From Salminus brasiliensis (Eukaryota > Chordata > Actinopteri > Characiformes > Bryconidae): 64,000 nucleotides of DNA. How positions within the stretch are numbered: the stretch's first letter is position 1; every line of letters starts with the position of its first letter. The stretch is taken from contig NC_132887.1 of assembly GCF_030463535.1 (NCBI RefSeq), positions 21,656,943 through 21,720,942 on the forward strand, given 5' to 3'. Below, piece after piece: positions 1-12,296 of the stretch. The translations under genes were made by a program, and so were the position numbers. Under the pieces are notes generated by a model. The model saw only the letters and a list, made by a program, of their open reading frames with translations. It made no database searches and was not told the origin of the DNA.

Positions 1-230
1 AAGAGTGATGAGAGTAATGATCTATAGTTAATAGTGGTAATATTAATAGTGGCAGATAGTTAAGAGTCCATTTAGGTTTTAACATGGTCATTAGGCAGGA
101 AGCTGTGGTAGGATCACATCACTGGCCACAACCACAGAGACTGGAGGGAGGCCTTCTGAGAAGTCCAAACTAGCAGGTGTTTGAGAAGACGTATGGGCAC
201 ACAAACTAACGTTAGGTGCTCATCTCTGGA
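1..230 (-). repeat. LINE 3'-end repeat, family A (partial, runs off window edge)
   Basis: The first 110 bases, read on the minus strand, match the stretch at about 14.68-14.79 kb (shared segments such as CATGTTAAAACCTAAATGGA and TCTGCCACTATTAATATTA). They also match 40.98-41.06 kb. The copy at 14.5 kb ends in a typical non-LTR 3' end, so this is probably the inner part of such a tail. The right limit is approximate. Confidence 0.55.
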
Positions 231-975
231 GGAAGCCTTTTAGAGTTCAGCTGTGTTTCCTTCATCAAATGAAAGAAATGTTAACAAAAATCCACCAGAA
301 AATCTATTCAGTACTCTCATCACCTCCACATTTTGAGCTCAAACTCAAGCTTTGTGCCACTATAACAGATTTGACAATCGAGGCATAGACTCCACAAGAC
401 CTCTGAAAGTGTTCTGTTGTATCTGACACCAAGACGCTAGCAGCAGATCCTATCCAAGTCCTGTAAGCTGTAAGATGGGGTCTCCATGGATCATATCAAT
501 TTGCCTTGGAGAGGTCTTGGAGAACTTTTAGTATTAACTGACCTCTGCATACCGGGAACACCCCACAAGACCTGTCTGATTTTTTGGAGATGCTCTGACC
601 CAGTCATCCAGCCATCACAATTTGGCTCTTGTCAAAATGGCTCAGATCCAAATGCATGTCCATTTGTCCTGTTTTTAACACATCACCTTCAGGAAGTGAC
701 TGCTCACCTGCTGCCTAATATATCCACCCCATAAAAGATGCCACTGTAGATGAAGATTACCAAGGTTTTTCACTTCACCTGTAAGTGGTAATAATGTTAT
801 GGCTGATTGGAGTAATTAATAGACACATCAACAATAGAGGTTTTTTAAGTAAATACAACCAAAATACAACTCTAATAACCATGTGTATATTTGTAGATGG
901 TTTTGTATAGAACCCTTAAAAAATGGTTCCACTTTTGTGGCGATTTCGAGAACCCTTTTTGCTTAATGCTTACAG
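231..975. other. intergenic, no gene seen
   Basis: I see no exon-like coding and no tRNA. An open frame of 82 codons at 486-734 has no recognisable domain. Positions 895-960 contain paired AGAACC/GGTTCC words typical of a short repeat family seen elsewhere in the window (32.1, 33.05, 34.1, 56.05 and 59.05 kb). Confidence 0.5.
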
Positions 976-1100
976 CTCAGGGCCCAGTTTTCCAAAAGCA
1001 TCTTAAGAGTTGAGAACAGCTTAACTGGTAGAGAGAGTGTTCAGTGTGATGCTCACTCTCTCAACCATTTAAGAGTTGTCTTTGTGGAAAACCCAGCTCC
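976..1100. mobile_element. short palindromic DNA element (MITE-like)
   Basis: The left end AGGGCCCAGTTTTCCA and the right end TGGAAAACCCAGCTCCCT are near-perfect inverted repeats about 90 bp apart. A related stretch with the same start (CCCAGTTTCCCAAAAGCATC) lies at 46104-46205. No coding capacity. I infer a non-autonomous DNA transposon; the superfamily is unknown. Confidence 0.55.
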
Positions 1101-2410
1101 CTACTGATTATTTGAAAGCTGCAAAGACTCAGAGGACTATCATATTATCATCATTTTACACATTTTGAAGTTGGTACAGCCAGTGAGGGTGTGGTTTTAT
1201 TACAGCAGAGATGATATGAATCCCCGGCGTCTCAATTACAATTTTCCCCAGTAGCGCAAAGAACAAGACTGTTATCAGTCCTTTTTTTTCTTCTGGCCGG
1301 CATTATCAAACCTTCGTCTACTACTGTTTGATTGCCTTATGAGCCTGGAGAAAGGAATACAAGAAGAACAGACAGAGAACAAGTCGGCATGTGCCACATC
1401 CTGGATTTCTACCATTGAAAGCTGAATGATTCATTCATGAGAGGCTCTGGATCTTAAATGTCAGTTTCGCCTCTCATTATCAAAATTCCCTCTTGACACA
1501 CTATTGATTGAGAAGCACCCATGTTCACCAATCACTAATGTCTCCACGAGGAACAGTTATGACTGTCAATGTAACATGAGCCTAGAATCCACATGTAGCT
1601 TTGCTGAGCTGGGATATGAAGACTGCAGCTGGCCGGGCTTCATTTGTTGTGGTGTATTATGCAGCGGTTCTGGTCAGCGTGGTGTGGTGGTTCAGTATGA
1701 CACCATGTGGCAACTCTGCTTCAGTGCAGCTTGCATCTTCAGCTCTATATCTTAGCAATATATGTACAGCATCACTGTAATGCTTGCTTCAGTACAATAT
1801 TTGATCATTTTGATCCCAGTTAGATGCCAGGTGTTGGTATTTGCTACGTGCTTTCAAACATGTAAACATTTTAATAGGAAGTACGCAATTGTGAAGCTCC
1901 TCTCTTGGGCAATTTGCCACCACTTTGTGACACTCCTAGTGATGAGGCCACTTTAGACTAACTAAACAGAAGGAAATCAGAAAATCAAATGCAATCAGAC
2001 CTCATTCCCTGCCGAGTACATGTGCGATCTTGACACCAATACTCTTCCAATTGGATTCACATTCATATTCGGTTCTGCACAGGACCACACACAGCACCCT
2101 GTACCTAAACACAGATAGTTAGTCTTAGGATCAGCCCTCAGAATTTACCGCCAGCTAGAATAAAAGACTGTTGGGACTGTTGGTGCTTTCTTTCTCACTC
2201 TTCACTCATTAAACGAGACTGCATATTTACTGTAGTCTATTTATTAATATAGTAACTATGGTTTGCTTTCTAAAGTTCCATCTCTGCCTCTGACCTACAG
2301 TTACTGTTTATGTATATATTTGTGTTTACTGTGTTGTCTGTCTTTGTCCTTGTAATGTCTTTTTATCTATTTCTATCAGTGCACTGGAGACATACCCTAA
2401 CCGTGTAACA
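1101..2410. other. non-repetitive intergenic stretch
   Basis: No coding exon recognised and no low-complexity sequence from about 1190 to 2000. Two short open frames (1504-1755 and 1762-1956) have no recognisable domain. The even base composition is compatible with conserved non-coding DNA, but no comparison was possible. Confidence 0.35.
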
Positions 2411-2419
2411 CTATACAAC

Positions 2420-3060
2420 CCTATATTTACATTTACATTTTAGGCATGAAGGTGCTTCACTGTTTACTCAGAAAAATATCCTCAGCTAGTTTGTATATAG
2501 ATATATAGACTAGTATCCACTGATACCTCTAAGCTTAGATGGTCCTAAATACAAGAGTCAGTATGGAGACCATACTGACAATACTCAGCACCACACTTCA
2601 CCCAAGTATTCTCGTAGGACATGGGTCTTCAGTCTGCATTTGAAGAAAGCGAGTGACTCTGCCGTTCGGACATCCAGGGAAAGTTTGTTCCACCGTCTGA
2701 ACGCTTAACGCTGGTTAAGCCGGGCCATACTTACAGCTCGAAGGGCTCTTGGTACAGAACGGCTTTTCATCCAGTACGGAGGGGCTGATCCATTCTTGGC
2801 TTTGTAGGCCAGCGTCAGGGTTTTGAATCTGATGCGAGCAGCAGCTACAGGAAGCCAGTGAAGAAAACAGCAGCAAAAGAGTTACAGGCTGTTAAAGGCT
2901 GAACTTAGAAACACTGAAAAACCCGTACTGCTGCATTCTGGATCAATTGCAGGGGCCTGATGAAGCTGCAGTAGTCAATGATCGTTGAATGACCGTGATC
3001 GGGTAGACCTGCGCAAGACCTCTCACGACGACGGTGTAACCAGTCGAATTTGTGTAAAAC
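2420..3060 (-). mobile_element. non-LTR retrotransposon 3' end, family B
   Basis: On the minus strand about 2695-2600 translate to RWNKLSLDVRTAESL followed by FKCRLKTHVLREYLGE. This is the short conserved block found after the reverse transcriptase domain in L2/Rex-type LINEs (W.(N/K).LP...R.AESL..FK..LKTHL). A tail with an AAATGT motif lies at 2428-2445. Three other copies in the window share the sequence. The element is 5'-truncated and not functional. The limit above 2860 is uncertain. Confidence 0.6.
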
Positions 3061-3900
3061 ACTGTAACATTACCTTATCTTGTCAGTCGACATGATTCTT
3101 TCACTTCAGATGTAGTCTTTGCCAGTACTGTCTCCTTCAGCTTGTCAACAAATGCTTGTGTACAGCTGTCCAGGATGGGGACCTCCAAGCATGATTGCCA
3201 GTGGTGTAAAGTACACTCCGCAGCTTTAGGATGAGCCCAGTAAAATATCAAAATATCAATCAAAAATACCAATTCTCGCATTATACACCTTTAACTAAAT
3301 TGCGAATTATGAAAACATCTTTAAATAGCCCCCCCCATACGATTTCACACTTTGATGACTTGGATAAGTAGTGTTATAAATATGACAGAAATGATGAAAA
3401 CAATATTTAAAAAAAAGTATAAACAAGTTATAACTGAAGTGTGTCTGGCACTTCAGCCTATTAGAACGCTTCGCTGTGGTTGACGTCCCCACCCAGGGGT
3501 ACAATTTGCAGAAGTGAAAGGGTGAACGATTTCAGCCCTCATTAACAAGGCAGCTGTAGCTGATGAAAACACTGATTAGCATTTTCTTTTATTAACATTT
3601 CGGAAATCTGTTTTTCCATTTTTTGCATGAGGTTTGAATGAAAACCCAGCTAGTGTTTTGGGCACCAGGCAGCGCATCCATAATCAGAATTCATTCATTT
3701 ATTCATTCATTCTCTGGGACAGGTATTACACCCTTCAGACGTCAGTAAGTTCACAAATGACTACCCCTAACTTTGCATTAGCAATCCTAAATATTATGCA
3801 TTGTAGCAGGAGCTCTGCTACTGCAAAACTGCTGTAATAAAATCCAACCTGCTACTGGCAGTCATTCCTTTAATGTATCTTTAATGCACCATCTGCAACC
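3061..3900. other. intergenic, nothing recognised
   Basis: AT-rich DNA with short spurious open frames on both strands (for example 3075-3281 and 3307-3504 on the minus strand). No domain, splice pattern or repeat family recognised. Confidence 0.45.
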
Positions 3901-3904
3901 AGGC

Positions 3905-4465
3905 CTGTGAGTTGTGATGTCGGAATTTCTGAGTTCCAAGAAGGAAATTTCAATTGGAGCGCCCCCACAAACTGGATTTCCTACTCGGAAAAGTCGGAAA
4001 AGCCTTACCAACCCTGGTTCAAAATCCAAGATGACCGCACTGCGTAGCAACAGTGCTAATAGCAGCAGTGTCATAGAGTTTATTAGCATTTCTATTTGGT
4101 TGTGCCTCATTCAACAGTACAGTCCTACGCTCAATACTGTCTCACCTCTATCTGTGGACATGTCTTCATGATGTTTGGAAGTGCAAAATGCAGAGTTATT
4201 AACTGGTATCACTGCTAATGCTAATATGGGACAATGCTAACAGTGCTAACTTGGGACATAAAAAGTGGGACATTGTGGTTAGATTCAATAAAACACCTGT
4301 AAAGAATTGTCAAACCAGTTGTGGTAAACCCAGAATCATCTTCTCCAACTATTTTTTGGGAATGTTTTGGAATTATCGGAATGATTAACTGGAACGCGGG
4401 ATCGACTTGGGTGTGACCTCATTCCCAGCTCCGACATCTGACTTCCAAAGTAAATGGAATGCAGC
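3905..4465. mobile_element. possible non-autonomous DNA transposon
   Basis: The left side carries TGATGTCGGAATTTCTGAG and the right side (about 4425-4455) carries CCGACATCTGACTTCCA in inverted orientation. The inside includes further GGAATTT/AGTCGGAAAAG palindromic words. No transposase is seen. The pairing is imperfect, so the boundaries are tentative. Confidence 0.35.
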
Positions 4466-4785
4466 ATTGGTTTGACAGGAGAGCGGGATCTAGTGAATCA
4501 CTGGAAGTGCTTGACTCACCACAGCAAGACGACCCACCCACTGAATGGACATACTCCTCAGAGAATTACACTTCTTTCCATAGAGAATAAACAGCCATAT
4601 TTCAGTCTTCATACAGTCCCAGGTGACGTAGAGGAGTGTGTGGATTGAAGCTAGTTACTAATCACGGATTTAAACAAAGCTTAACCGAGAATGCTGTGAG
4701 CATGTGGGGGTAGTGTGGCGTGGAGCTGGATTCCCAAAGCTGCCCTCAGTTTTTACTAGCTGGTTACCATGACCGTGCTCTCTGC

Positions 4786-4788
<3 letters not shown>

Positions 4789-4835
<47 letters not shown>
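4789..4835. repeat. (CA)n microsatellite
   Basis: About 23 uninterrupted CA dinucleotides. Confidence 0.97.
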
Positions 4836-4837
<2 letters not shown>

Positions 4838-4949
4838 GATGTTGATTTTTGTTATTTTTATTTGTTATATTTATTTTTTTACAGGTATTTTTATGTTTAG
4901 TAGCTAATGCAAGGTTAGCAGGTATTGTGCTGTGCCATGCCATTTTGGA

Positions 4950-5170
4950 TAGGTTGCTCTGTCAGGTTTTGTGTCCAGAAGCCCACCAAGACCCACCGTC
5001 CTTTAAGATCCACAGAGAACAAGCATCCAGGCTTTTGTTCCTGTCCAGGCACCGACGTGGTGGAATTACCTTCCCCTGGGAGTCCGAACAGCAGAGTTGC
5101 TCACTGTCTACAAACGCAGACTGAAGACCCTCCTCTTCTGAGAGTACTTGGGTGAAGTGTGGCCATTTAT
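4950..5170 (+). mobile_element. non-LTR retrotransposon 3' end, family B
   Basis: The plus-strand frame starting near 5060 reads WWNYLPLGVRTAELLTVYKR then RLKTLLF, a stop, and EYLGEVW. This is the same post-reverse-transcriptase block as in the copies at 2.6 kb and 45.6 kb. It is broken by a stop and lacks the upstream reverse transcriptase, so it is a dead 5'-truncated LINE fragment. Confidence 0.6.
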
Positions 5171-5179
5171 TATTCACCC

Positions 5180-6975
5180 TCTATTTTCCATTTTCCACAT
5201 TCTCTGAGAACAAGGTTTATTCAGTGGGTGGGCTGTAATGCTGCGCTATGTCAATTACATGTTCATAAGCCAATGCTTCACTAGATCCTGAGAGAAGAGA
5301 TGTTTACCAGCTCTGGACTGAAAACTGTTAATACTGACATCATGAAAATCAGACACAGTGGATGGTATTATTAAAGTATTAAGCAAGTTTATTTCTGAAT
5401 GCAGGAGATTAGATTTAAATAACAGGGTTGTGGTTGAAATCCCCAGAAGACGGATTCAGATTATGCTGTATGCACTTTTCATTTTAACATAAACATCTCA
5501 GCACATGTGACCTAACTAAATTAAGTGGAAGGGACAATTCCTGGATTACGCTGCTCTTATGAAAACCTCAGTAAATCATTAACTATCCAGGTTATTTGTT
5601 ATTATCAGGAGTACTTTTTAGTTGATCCGTTTTTAGCTTATTAACTCTAACTTTAACTGCACTAACTGCTGCTCATCACACTGCCAATCAACTGTCCTGT
5701 TATCTCTACTAATATTTTTATGTTTTCGTCCATTTTACTTGTGAGGACATAAAAAAGTAGAGATCAAAGTAATAGCAGTAACTGATCATGTCTTAAACAT
5801 AAGCTCATGGTATAGGTGGTAGTAAACATCACTTGGACAGACAATAGAATATATATATATATATATATACATTTTTTTTAATTACTTATCAATGTTAGAA
5901 TATATACATTTAATGTAACAAATGTACAGATATATGTCTTATATAGACAGAAAATATAATGTTATATCTGTACATCAATAATTTATTAATATTATACAAT
6001 ATATTCATTTAACAGCAATATTTATCTTGTTGCTAGTAACAGTAACTCACTACACAAGTTTTTGAGTAAGTGGTAGAGAGGACCATCTTAATGTTTAAGT
6101 CTGACATCCACTTAAGCTATTTTATGAGAAAATGAAGAGAAAAAAAGTACATTTTTAGAGATATGCATTTGTGTTTTAATTGAAAATGTATGTGTACATT
6201 TGGATTGAATAAAATTTGTAACTTCTGCATTTGAGTATAAGAATTCAGTAAACTAATTGCTTTAATGTGACGCAATTTCATTGGCGGCTGAGTTTGGTAA
6301 AAAGCACAAGGACGCATGGAACACAGCAGAAGCCTCGAGCCAAGAAGCATCCAAGTCTTTTGACCGTCACGTTGCTTAATTTAAAAGTCAGGAATTAAGC
6401 TTTTGTTTTGTATGATTTTAAGTTCATAGTAAAAGATACAAACCTCAAAGAAAAGAAAAGTGCAGTCAAGATCTTTTATTTTGTGATACGTGCGGCGTGT
6501 AAAAGAACTTTGAGGTTCAAGGCTAGTGAGTCAGCATGCTGCACTCACAAGATCTGAAACTGCAGGTAACTTGAATGCATGTTACATCTAGAAAAAAAAC
6601 TAGAGACATCCTCAATTAGCTTTTGCAGTAGTCAGTATAAACGTATGGATATATGGACGCTTTACTAGGACCTATAGATAAGAGTGAGATTAAAGCCAAC
6701 ATATGACTAGTAAAGCCTACATTAAGGATAGGTCATCCTGGCAGTGTCACTAGTCAGAATAGCTTTGAAATTAAATTATGGCTTGTATCTCTTTTAGGCT
6801 AAAATGGCTTGCCATACTGTCAAACATTTGGATTTTATATATATAGTTTTAACTTTTTCCTCCAATGTTTATGTGAAATATGTAAAGTGTAAGGTACAGC
6901 CCAAGACAAGAAGAAAATTTTAACAATACATTGACAGATTGTTAAATCTTTCGTTTTCTTCCAATTTGATACAGG
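5180..6975. other. intergenic, AT-rich, no gene seen
   Basis: Contains a short AT run at 5849-5868 and AT-rich sequence to about 6030. A 77-codon minus-strand open frame at 6117-6350 has no recognisable domain. No exon or repeat family assigned. Confidence 0.45.
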
Positions 6976-7300
6976 CAATTATCCCATCCATTCGTAGTTC
7001 CCGCAGCACTAGCAATGCAATTGTGACACTAGGAGAGTAAGGACTCAACACGTCTCACATCCCAACACATGCAAAGTCAGCCACCTTTTCAAGCACTGCC
7101 AGGTCTCCGACACACTTGGACAAAAGCTCTGCATCTCCAGGTAACAGATACTTCAAGAGAGCGCCACCTACCACCCTTAAGAGAGAGCACGGCCAATGGT
7201 GCTCTCTTGGATGCCGGCCGCTAATGGCAAAGTGGCATGGCTCCGGATTCAATCTCGCGGCCCCCGGGTCATATTGGTAGCACATTAGACCACTGACTAA
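6976..7300 (-). mobile_element. tRNA-derived SINE, family C
   Basis: Read on the minus strand, the head begins TCAGTGGTCTAATGTGCTAC (A-box-like) and is followed by AGATTGAATCCGG (B-box-like). The body then shares CTTTGCCATTAGCGGCC and GAGAGCACCATTGGC with copies at 18.13-18.33 kb and 55.6-55.77 kb. The tail shares CTAGTGCTG and GGATGG words with the 18-kb copy. It has diverged too far to be a tRNA gene. Confidence 0.6.
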
Positions 7301-8059
7301 TGACAGTCTAAAAATCAGTTAACAGCATACTTAATTACTGGCCGATAAGTACCTAATCTGTTACTAAGCAATAAATAATGCCAATGAAATTAATTCATTA
7401 CTTTGCGACCTTTAATTGAAAACTGAGACTGTTGGAAGTGTGTTTATTTGGCAGCAGTTTACATGAACTCTACTACAGAACACTGAAATACCCATTCAAT
7501 AAACACGTCCTGACAGATGTCTTCCTCTGTAATGTAACAGTGTCAGGTTAGCGGGAACTATCCTGACAAATGCAAGTCTGATGTCATAACTCTAAATTAG
7601 CATGTGACGTAAACGATCAGGACAACCCATGTTGTAACATTGTCATGGCAGGTATTGGTAATGGTAATATGACCGTGTACATGTCAGCACATGCAATCTT
7701 CAATCACATGCTTATGGCGTGTTATTACAGCAGGGTGCAGGTAAGTGTCTCTACAGCTACACTGTACATTTTGGATGTGATGCCATGATGAACAGACAGC
7801 AAATCTTGTTACATTCGCCTACAGTTCTGTTCTTCCAGTTTCCATTTTGGAGATTTGAGGTGTTCCAGCCTTAGCGAGTATAACGAGGAACATAAATAAA
7901 AAGCACAAGCATGTGAAACTCATATATTATTTATTCCATTTAAATATTTTCCTCTTATAATATACATTTCTATCTTAAATAATACAAACGCGCTGTGCTA
8001 GGACTGTAATTTTTCCAAGAATGCCCAGTACTTCCATGCTGCATTGAAATATATATCTG

Positions 8060-8062
<3 letters not shown>

Positions 8063-8102
<40 letters not shown>
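8063..8102. repeat. (CA)n microsatellite
   Basis: About 20 CA units, running into ACGCGCATACAC. Confidence 0.96.
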
Positions 8103-8104
<2 letters not shown>

Positions 8105-8385
8105 GCATACACTCACATCATTGGAGGAGCAAAGCGCTTGGAATTCATAGTGAGTTTTTGTACACCACTCGGAATGAACCTCCCACCTCCTCCTCGCTGC
8201 CCATTCGGAACAGAAATGTACACTTCTCATCCTGGAGCGTTCTACAGAAGCGATGACGATTCACAATGCTGAAGGCAGTTCAAAACACTCTGATTAAAGA
8301 AGAAAGACTATGTTAAGACTTGTTTTTTTATATTAAGGTTATATATGGCGATGGCGCAATGTAAGGGATCATCCTCTCTGAAAAG

Positions 8386-9012
8386 TCTGTCTCTATAGGG
8401 CAACATGAGCCATGTGCTGCGAAATCTGATTACTACAGAATATACAAAAAGCTCCATAGAAACTCCAGTACTGGGACTGTATCCCACCAGCATTTACCAC
8501 TGCATGTACTGTGTGAATATGTCATGTTGTCTGGACTGTAAATCGAATATTTTTCACTTTACAGTGGGTACCAAAATCTGCAACCATCCTCAAAATCTGG
8601 TATCATTTGAGAAGACTGTTTCTATAGGGCCAGGGCAACACGATATACGTGCTGCGTTATGGGAATTCTGATCTTCAGGAAGTTTAAATACTGTAGTGAT
8701 GCGATATTGCTTAAGTCTTATCCATTCTTGTCCTTGATGAGGAGTTAAAATTTCAGGACTGTGTTAAGCAGATGCTAATCCTCTTGGTCATTAGGTGCTA
8801 AATGAACAGCATCATTTTGCAGAGGGTCTTGATTACTACAGAATATACAAAAAGCTCCATAGAAACTCCAGTATTGGGACTGTATCCCACCAGCATTTAC
8901 CACTGTGTGAACTGTGTGAATATGTCATGATGTCTGGACGGTAAATCTAATATTTTTCACTCTACAGTGGGGTACCAAAATCAGAAACCACCCTCAAAAT
9001 CTGGTATCATTT
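8386..9012. repeat. direct repeats, about 183 bp units offset by 403 bp
   Basis: 8428-8612 and 8831-9012 are about 93% alike, both beginning GATTACTACAGAATATAC and ending AAATCTGGTATCATTT. A shorter related block, CTGTCTCTATAGGGCAAC at 8386 and CTGTTTCTATAGGGCCAG at 8608, adds a second level of repetition. The open frame at 8405-8671 that crosses this has no recognisable domain. Confidence 0.85.
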
Positions 9013-12000
9013 CAACTCAGAAACAAAATAAAAAGAGAGAATGAGAAATTCAATTCAAGATTCTGCACGACTTCTATATATGCAAATGTAAGCAAATGTG
9101 TTACAAAAGCCATGTAATCACCCTTTAACACAAAGCTCAGATGCATTAGGAGTCTTATCCTTTCCACTTAAGCTCAGTGTAAGGTGGATTTGATCTACTA
9201 ATCAGAGGCTTTTCCAGAAGCGGGTGTAGTCCATGCAGCTCAAGTGCAAGCTGTCATTAAAAGGTGGGACAGAAATACTAAGAAATTTAGATTTTTTTTT
9301 TTAAGATTCTGCTTTTCACTGAAGTTATGTAGATAATACAGTTGGTGTTAAAAAAAAATAAACAAAAAATGAAAAAAGTAATAAATCAGCACTTTCACAA
9401 GTGGTTTCAGTCATTTGAACCCCTCTGTATCTGCTAATTACTTATACAACCATTGTAAAACCACTACTTTCTGTGTAAATGTTTATATTAATTCTAATAT
9501 TAGTGTTTTACTGAGTACATAAGGAGCTTTTTAACTACCAAATGCAGTGACAATTTTACTGCAGTCTGCTTTTTTCCAGGAGTGCAATAGATCAATCATC
9601 AAATATTGATTTGAAATATTTGTCAATTCCAAGCATCTGTTGGATGCTACTAATTCTTTTAAACAATTATCTGCTGATTCCAATATGATTCAGCTATCAA
9701 TGTGCTGCCCAGACCAGAACAGTTTCATTGCAACACCTATATCTTGAAAGTACGGCATGGACTGTGTTTGCAATATACAGAGACAGGCATTTCACTCATC
9801 CAGTGATCCCGCTCTTCTTGAATAGCGATAGAAACATTTCCAAAGCAAAGAGTAATTTGTCAAAATAAAACAAACAAAAGTTACACTGACCTTCCATGAG
9901 AAAGAATACTTCTCCACATCCAGGAAAAGCTGTCTGAACTGAGCAAAAGTGGAAGCATTTCTCCCAACAAACAGAACAGTGGATGGAAAAGCTGACAATG
10001 GACAGACTAGAAATTTGCGATTTGCGTGCGCCTGTATACATTTTGGCCAATACCAGCGAAACGTGGGCATCGGACACGTTGAAGGGAGTCGGTTTTACTA
10101 AACTAGTACAGAAATCACATTTCTAGCTCTAGCACAACAATACAAGATTGACTGATTAGATACTCAGTTCTTTGAATAGTAAAGTGGAATGGATCGCCGA
10201 GGACACAAACACGGTGCTCAAGTTGACATGTTAAGTAGTTACTGAATAAAACCCACGACGGGAACGTCCTCCCGCACTGCATAAAGGCCGAACACGGGGA
10301 AGAAAGAAGGCATGCCTGTTAGAAAAAACCCTGCTAGTCTCTGTTCTTTCTGCATCGAGTTCCACAGCGACGGCTGGATATGGTGCAAATTCACTGAGGA
10401 GTTAAGCGGAGTGAATCGGTTTAAAAAGGCTGAGAGAGTGACCGCCAGAAATCCTGCTTCGCCACACCTCGGTAGTTAGTTACTCGACTCGCTAGAAAAG
10501 AAAAATCTCAACCCCCACCCCCTCCCCTCCCCTCCACCTCACTTCACCAAAAGGGAAGGGCTCATTCCAGTCCAGTGGCGCCACGCGTCCAGGTGATACT
10601 GCAGCCTGGAAAACCGGCAAAATGTGTGACGAAGAACTGCAGCTGATATTTTTCTGGCCTTTCAATCCTTCCAGAGTTCAACTCAAGGCCATTTTTATCC
10701 CTTTAACTTTTCTATTTCAGCAAGGGGAGAGTGGGAGGGGTCACTATAGTGCAATGAGAGTCATCAGGAATGGCTTTTAGCACAAACTGCTGCGTGGTAC
10801 GAAACGAGCAGGGCAAAGGAAGCAAAGAGCCACGAGGGGGAAAAGAAAAGAAAACAAAAAAAAAATCAACCTCTGATGCTGTTGATTCTTCTCATAGCAG
10901 ACTATCAACTATTAAAGGCACAAAAAGACCATATGAAACAGCTTTTTCATATCAATCTCACGCACAAAGCGATCACAAGTAAAGGGGAAAAAAAGGTGGG
11001 GGGTTGAGGACGGGGGGGGGGCGATGGCACGTACTGAAAGCAGGAGTGTTTTTTTCCATCTATTCACACGCTTGGAAAAAAAGAACAGCGTAACAGAGTG
11101 CCTCCCTCGGTTGGTAAATCTAGAGACGTTAAATTCTCTCTGTTCTGTATTTACACAAACAACAAATACACAGTATTTTCCCTCCGTTTAAAGATCAGTA
11201 GCAGGTGAAAAAAGTTGTGCTGATTGGCCCAGCGATAAGAGTAGTGCAAACTAATGACGGCCAGAGGGAGAGGGTTCATATGTAGCGGCGCAGTGTGAAA
11301 AGCTTTGGTTTGCTGGGAAAAGGCAGGATGTGAGGTGGGGAAAACGGGACACACTCTTCTGAAGGGTGTAAGGCAAGTCCTCATGAGTTACAGTAAGATG
11401 AGAGTTCGTTAAACAGACCTCCTTTTCATTGGTCGACCGACAGAGAAATTAGCCAACTTGCTTGCTGAGGAACCCCTGGGATATTTGGTCCACCACAATA
11501 TATGTCTATGGTCCACCACAGCCCGGTATGACAGATTGGTACACGATTGGCCAACGGGTCGACAGACAGATCTGATTCAAGAAAGGAAACACTCACTCTT
11601 GGTCTTTCTACTTAACTATGGAACTTATTCTCTTCTTCCAAATTGCTCTAAAAATAAATATATTTCCACCTTATATCTATAAATAAATAGCTCTACAGCC
11701 AAGAAGGGCACATTTACAGTCAAGGAAAGAATATTTAGACCTCTAATGTACCTACAGCTTTGATATATTGTTTTTCCACACGCACACACACACACACATC
11801 CAGCAAGTATAAAAGATACCTATCAACAAATCAAATAAATAAAGAAGCAACTTCATTGACTGACAGATCACATCTTGGCCATCGATTTCATAGTTGTGCT
11901 CAAAACGCCATTATGCTAAATCACAAAAGGACTATTCCTCAAATCTCTTTCAGCTCGTACAAGAATGCTGTGGAAAGATCAACCTAACGTTTGTCAGTCC

Positions 12001-12109
12001 TGTGTCCTCTCAGGAATTCCCTTGCTAAGTGCGTTGATTGTGTCTTCAGCTTTTGGACTCTGGGTTCAGTGTATGGCTCCGTGTCGTCAAACCTGTCCTC
12101 TCGCCAGTG

Positions 12110-12296
12110 CTACTGCAGGTTCTTCAGCAGGCGGCCGTAGCGGAAGTCGTAAACGTGACGGCAGACGAACACCAGGTCCGGGTCCACGTCGGCTGGCACG
12201 CGGCGATGAGCTGGAATGGTGTAGTTGAGAGCGGGAGGGACCAGAGGGGCACTTTTGGGAAGACCCTCCTCGCGACGCTTCACCAAGGCACAAAAT
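12110..12296 (-). CDS. bahd1: bahd1 terminal coding exon 6 (residues 783-844)
   Basis: Encodes [33 protein letters not shown] and [20 protein letters not shown] followed by LKNLQ and a TAG stop at 12112-12110. The ending matches mammalian BAHD1 (VYDFRHGRILKNPQ). Acceptor GATATTTTAG. Overlapping open frames in other phases here are shadows. Confidence 0.95.

Larger units (their letters stand above)
7910..12109 (-). other. bahd1: putative bahd1 3' UTR (extent uncertain)
   Basis: This follows the bahd1 stop codon (12112-12110) on the minus strand. No other gene is visible, and the part from about 9.5 to 12.1 kb is largely free of transposon remnants. Minus-strand UAUUUAUUUAUA and AUUUA words near 11650-11695 resemble AU-rich mRNA instability elements. 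The only AATAAA signal I find on the minus strand in this interval is at 7935-7930. That would give an unusually long UTR of about 4.2 kb; a variant signal (AGTAAA at 10099-10094) could end it earlier. Confidence 0.35.

Noticed and set aside
9792..10077. Two overlapping minus-strand frames of about 92 codons as a small gene
   Set aside because: No domain, no splice support, and they lie in the probable bahd1 3' UTR.
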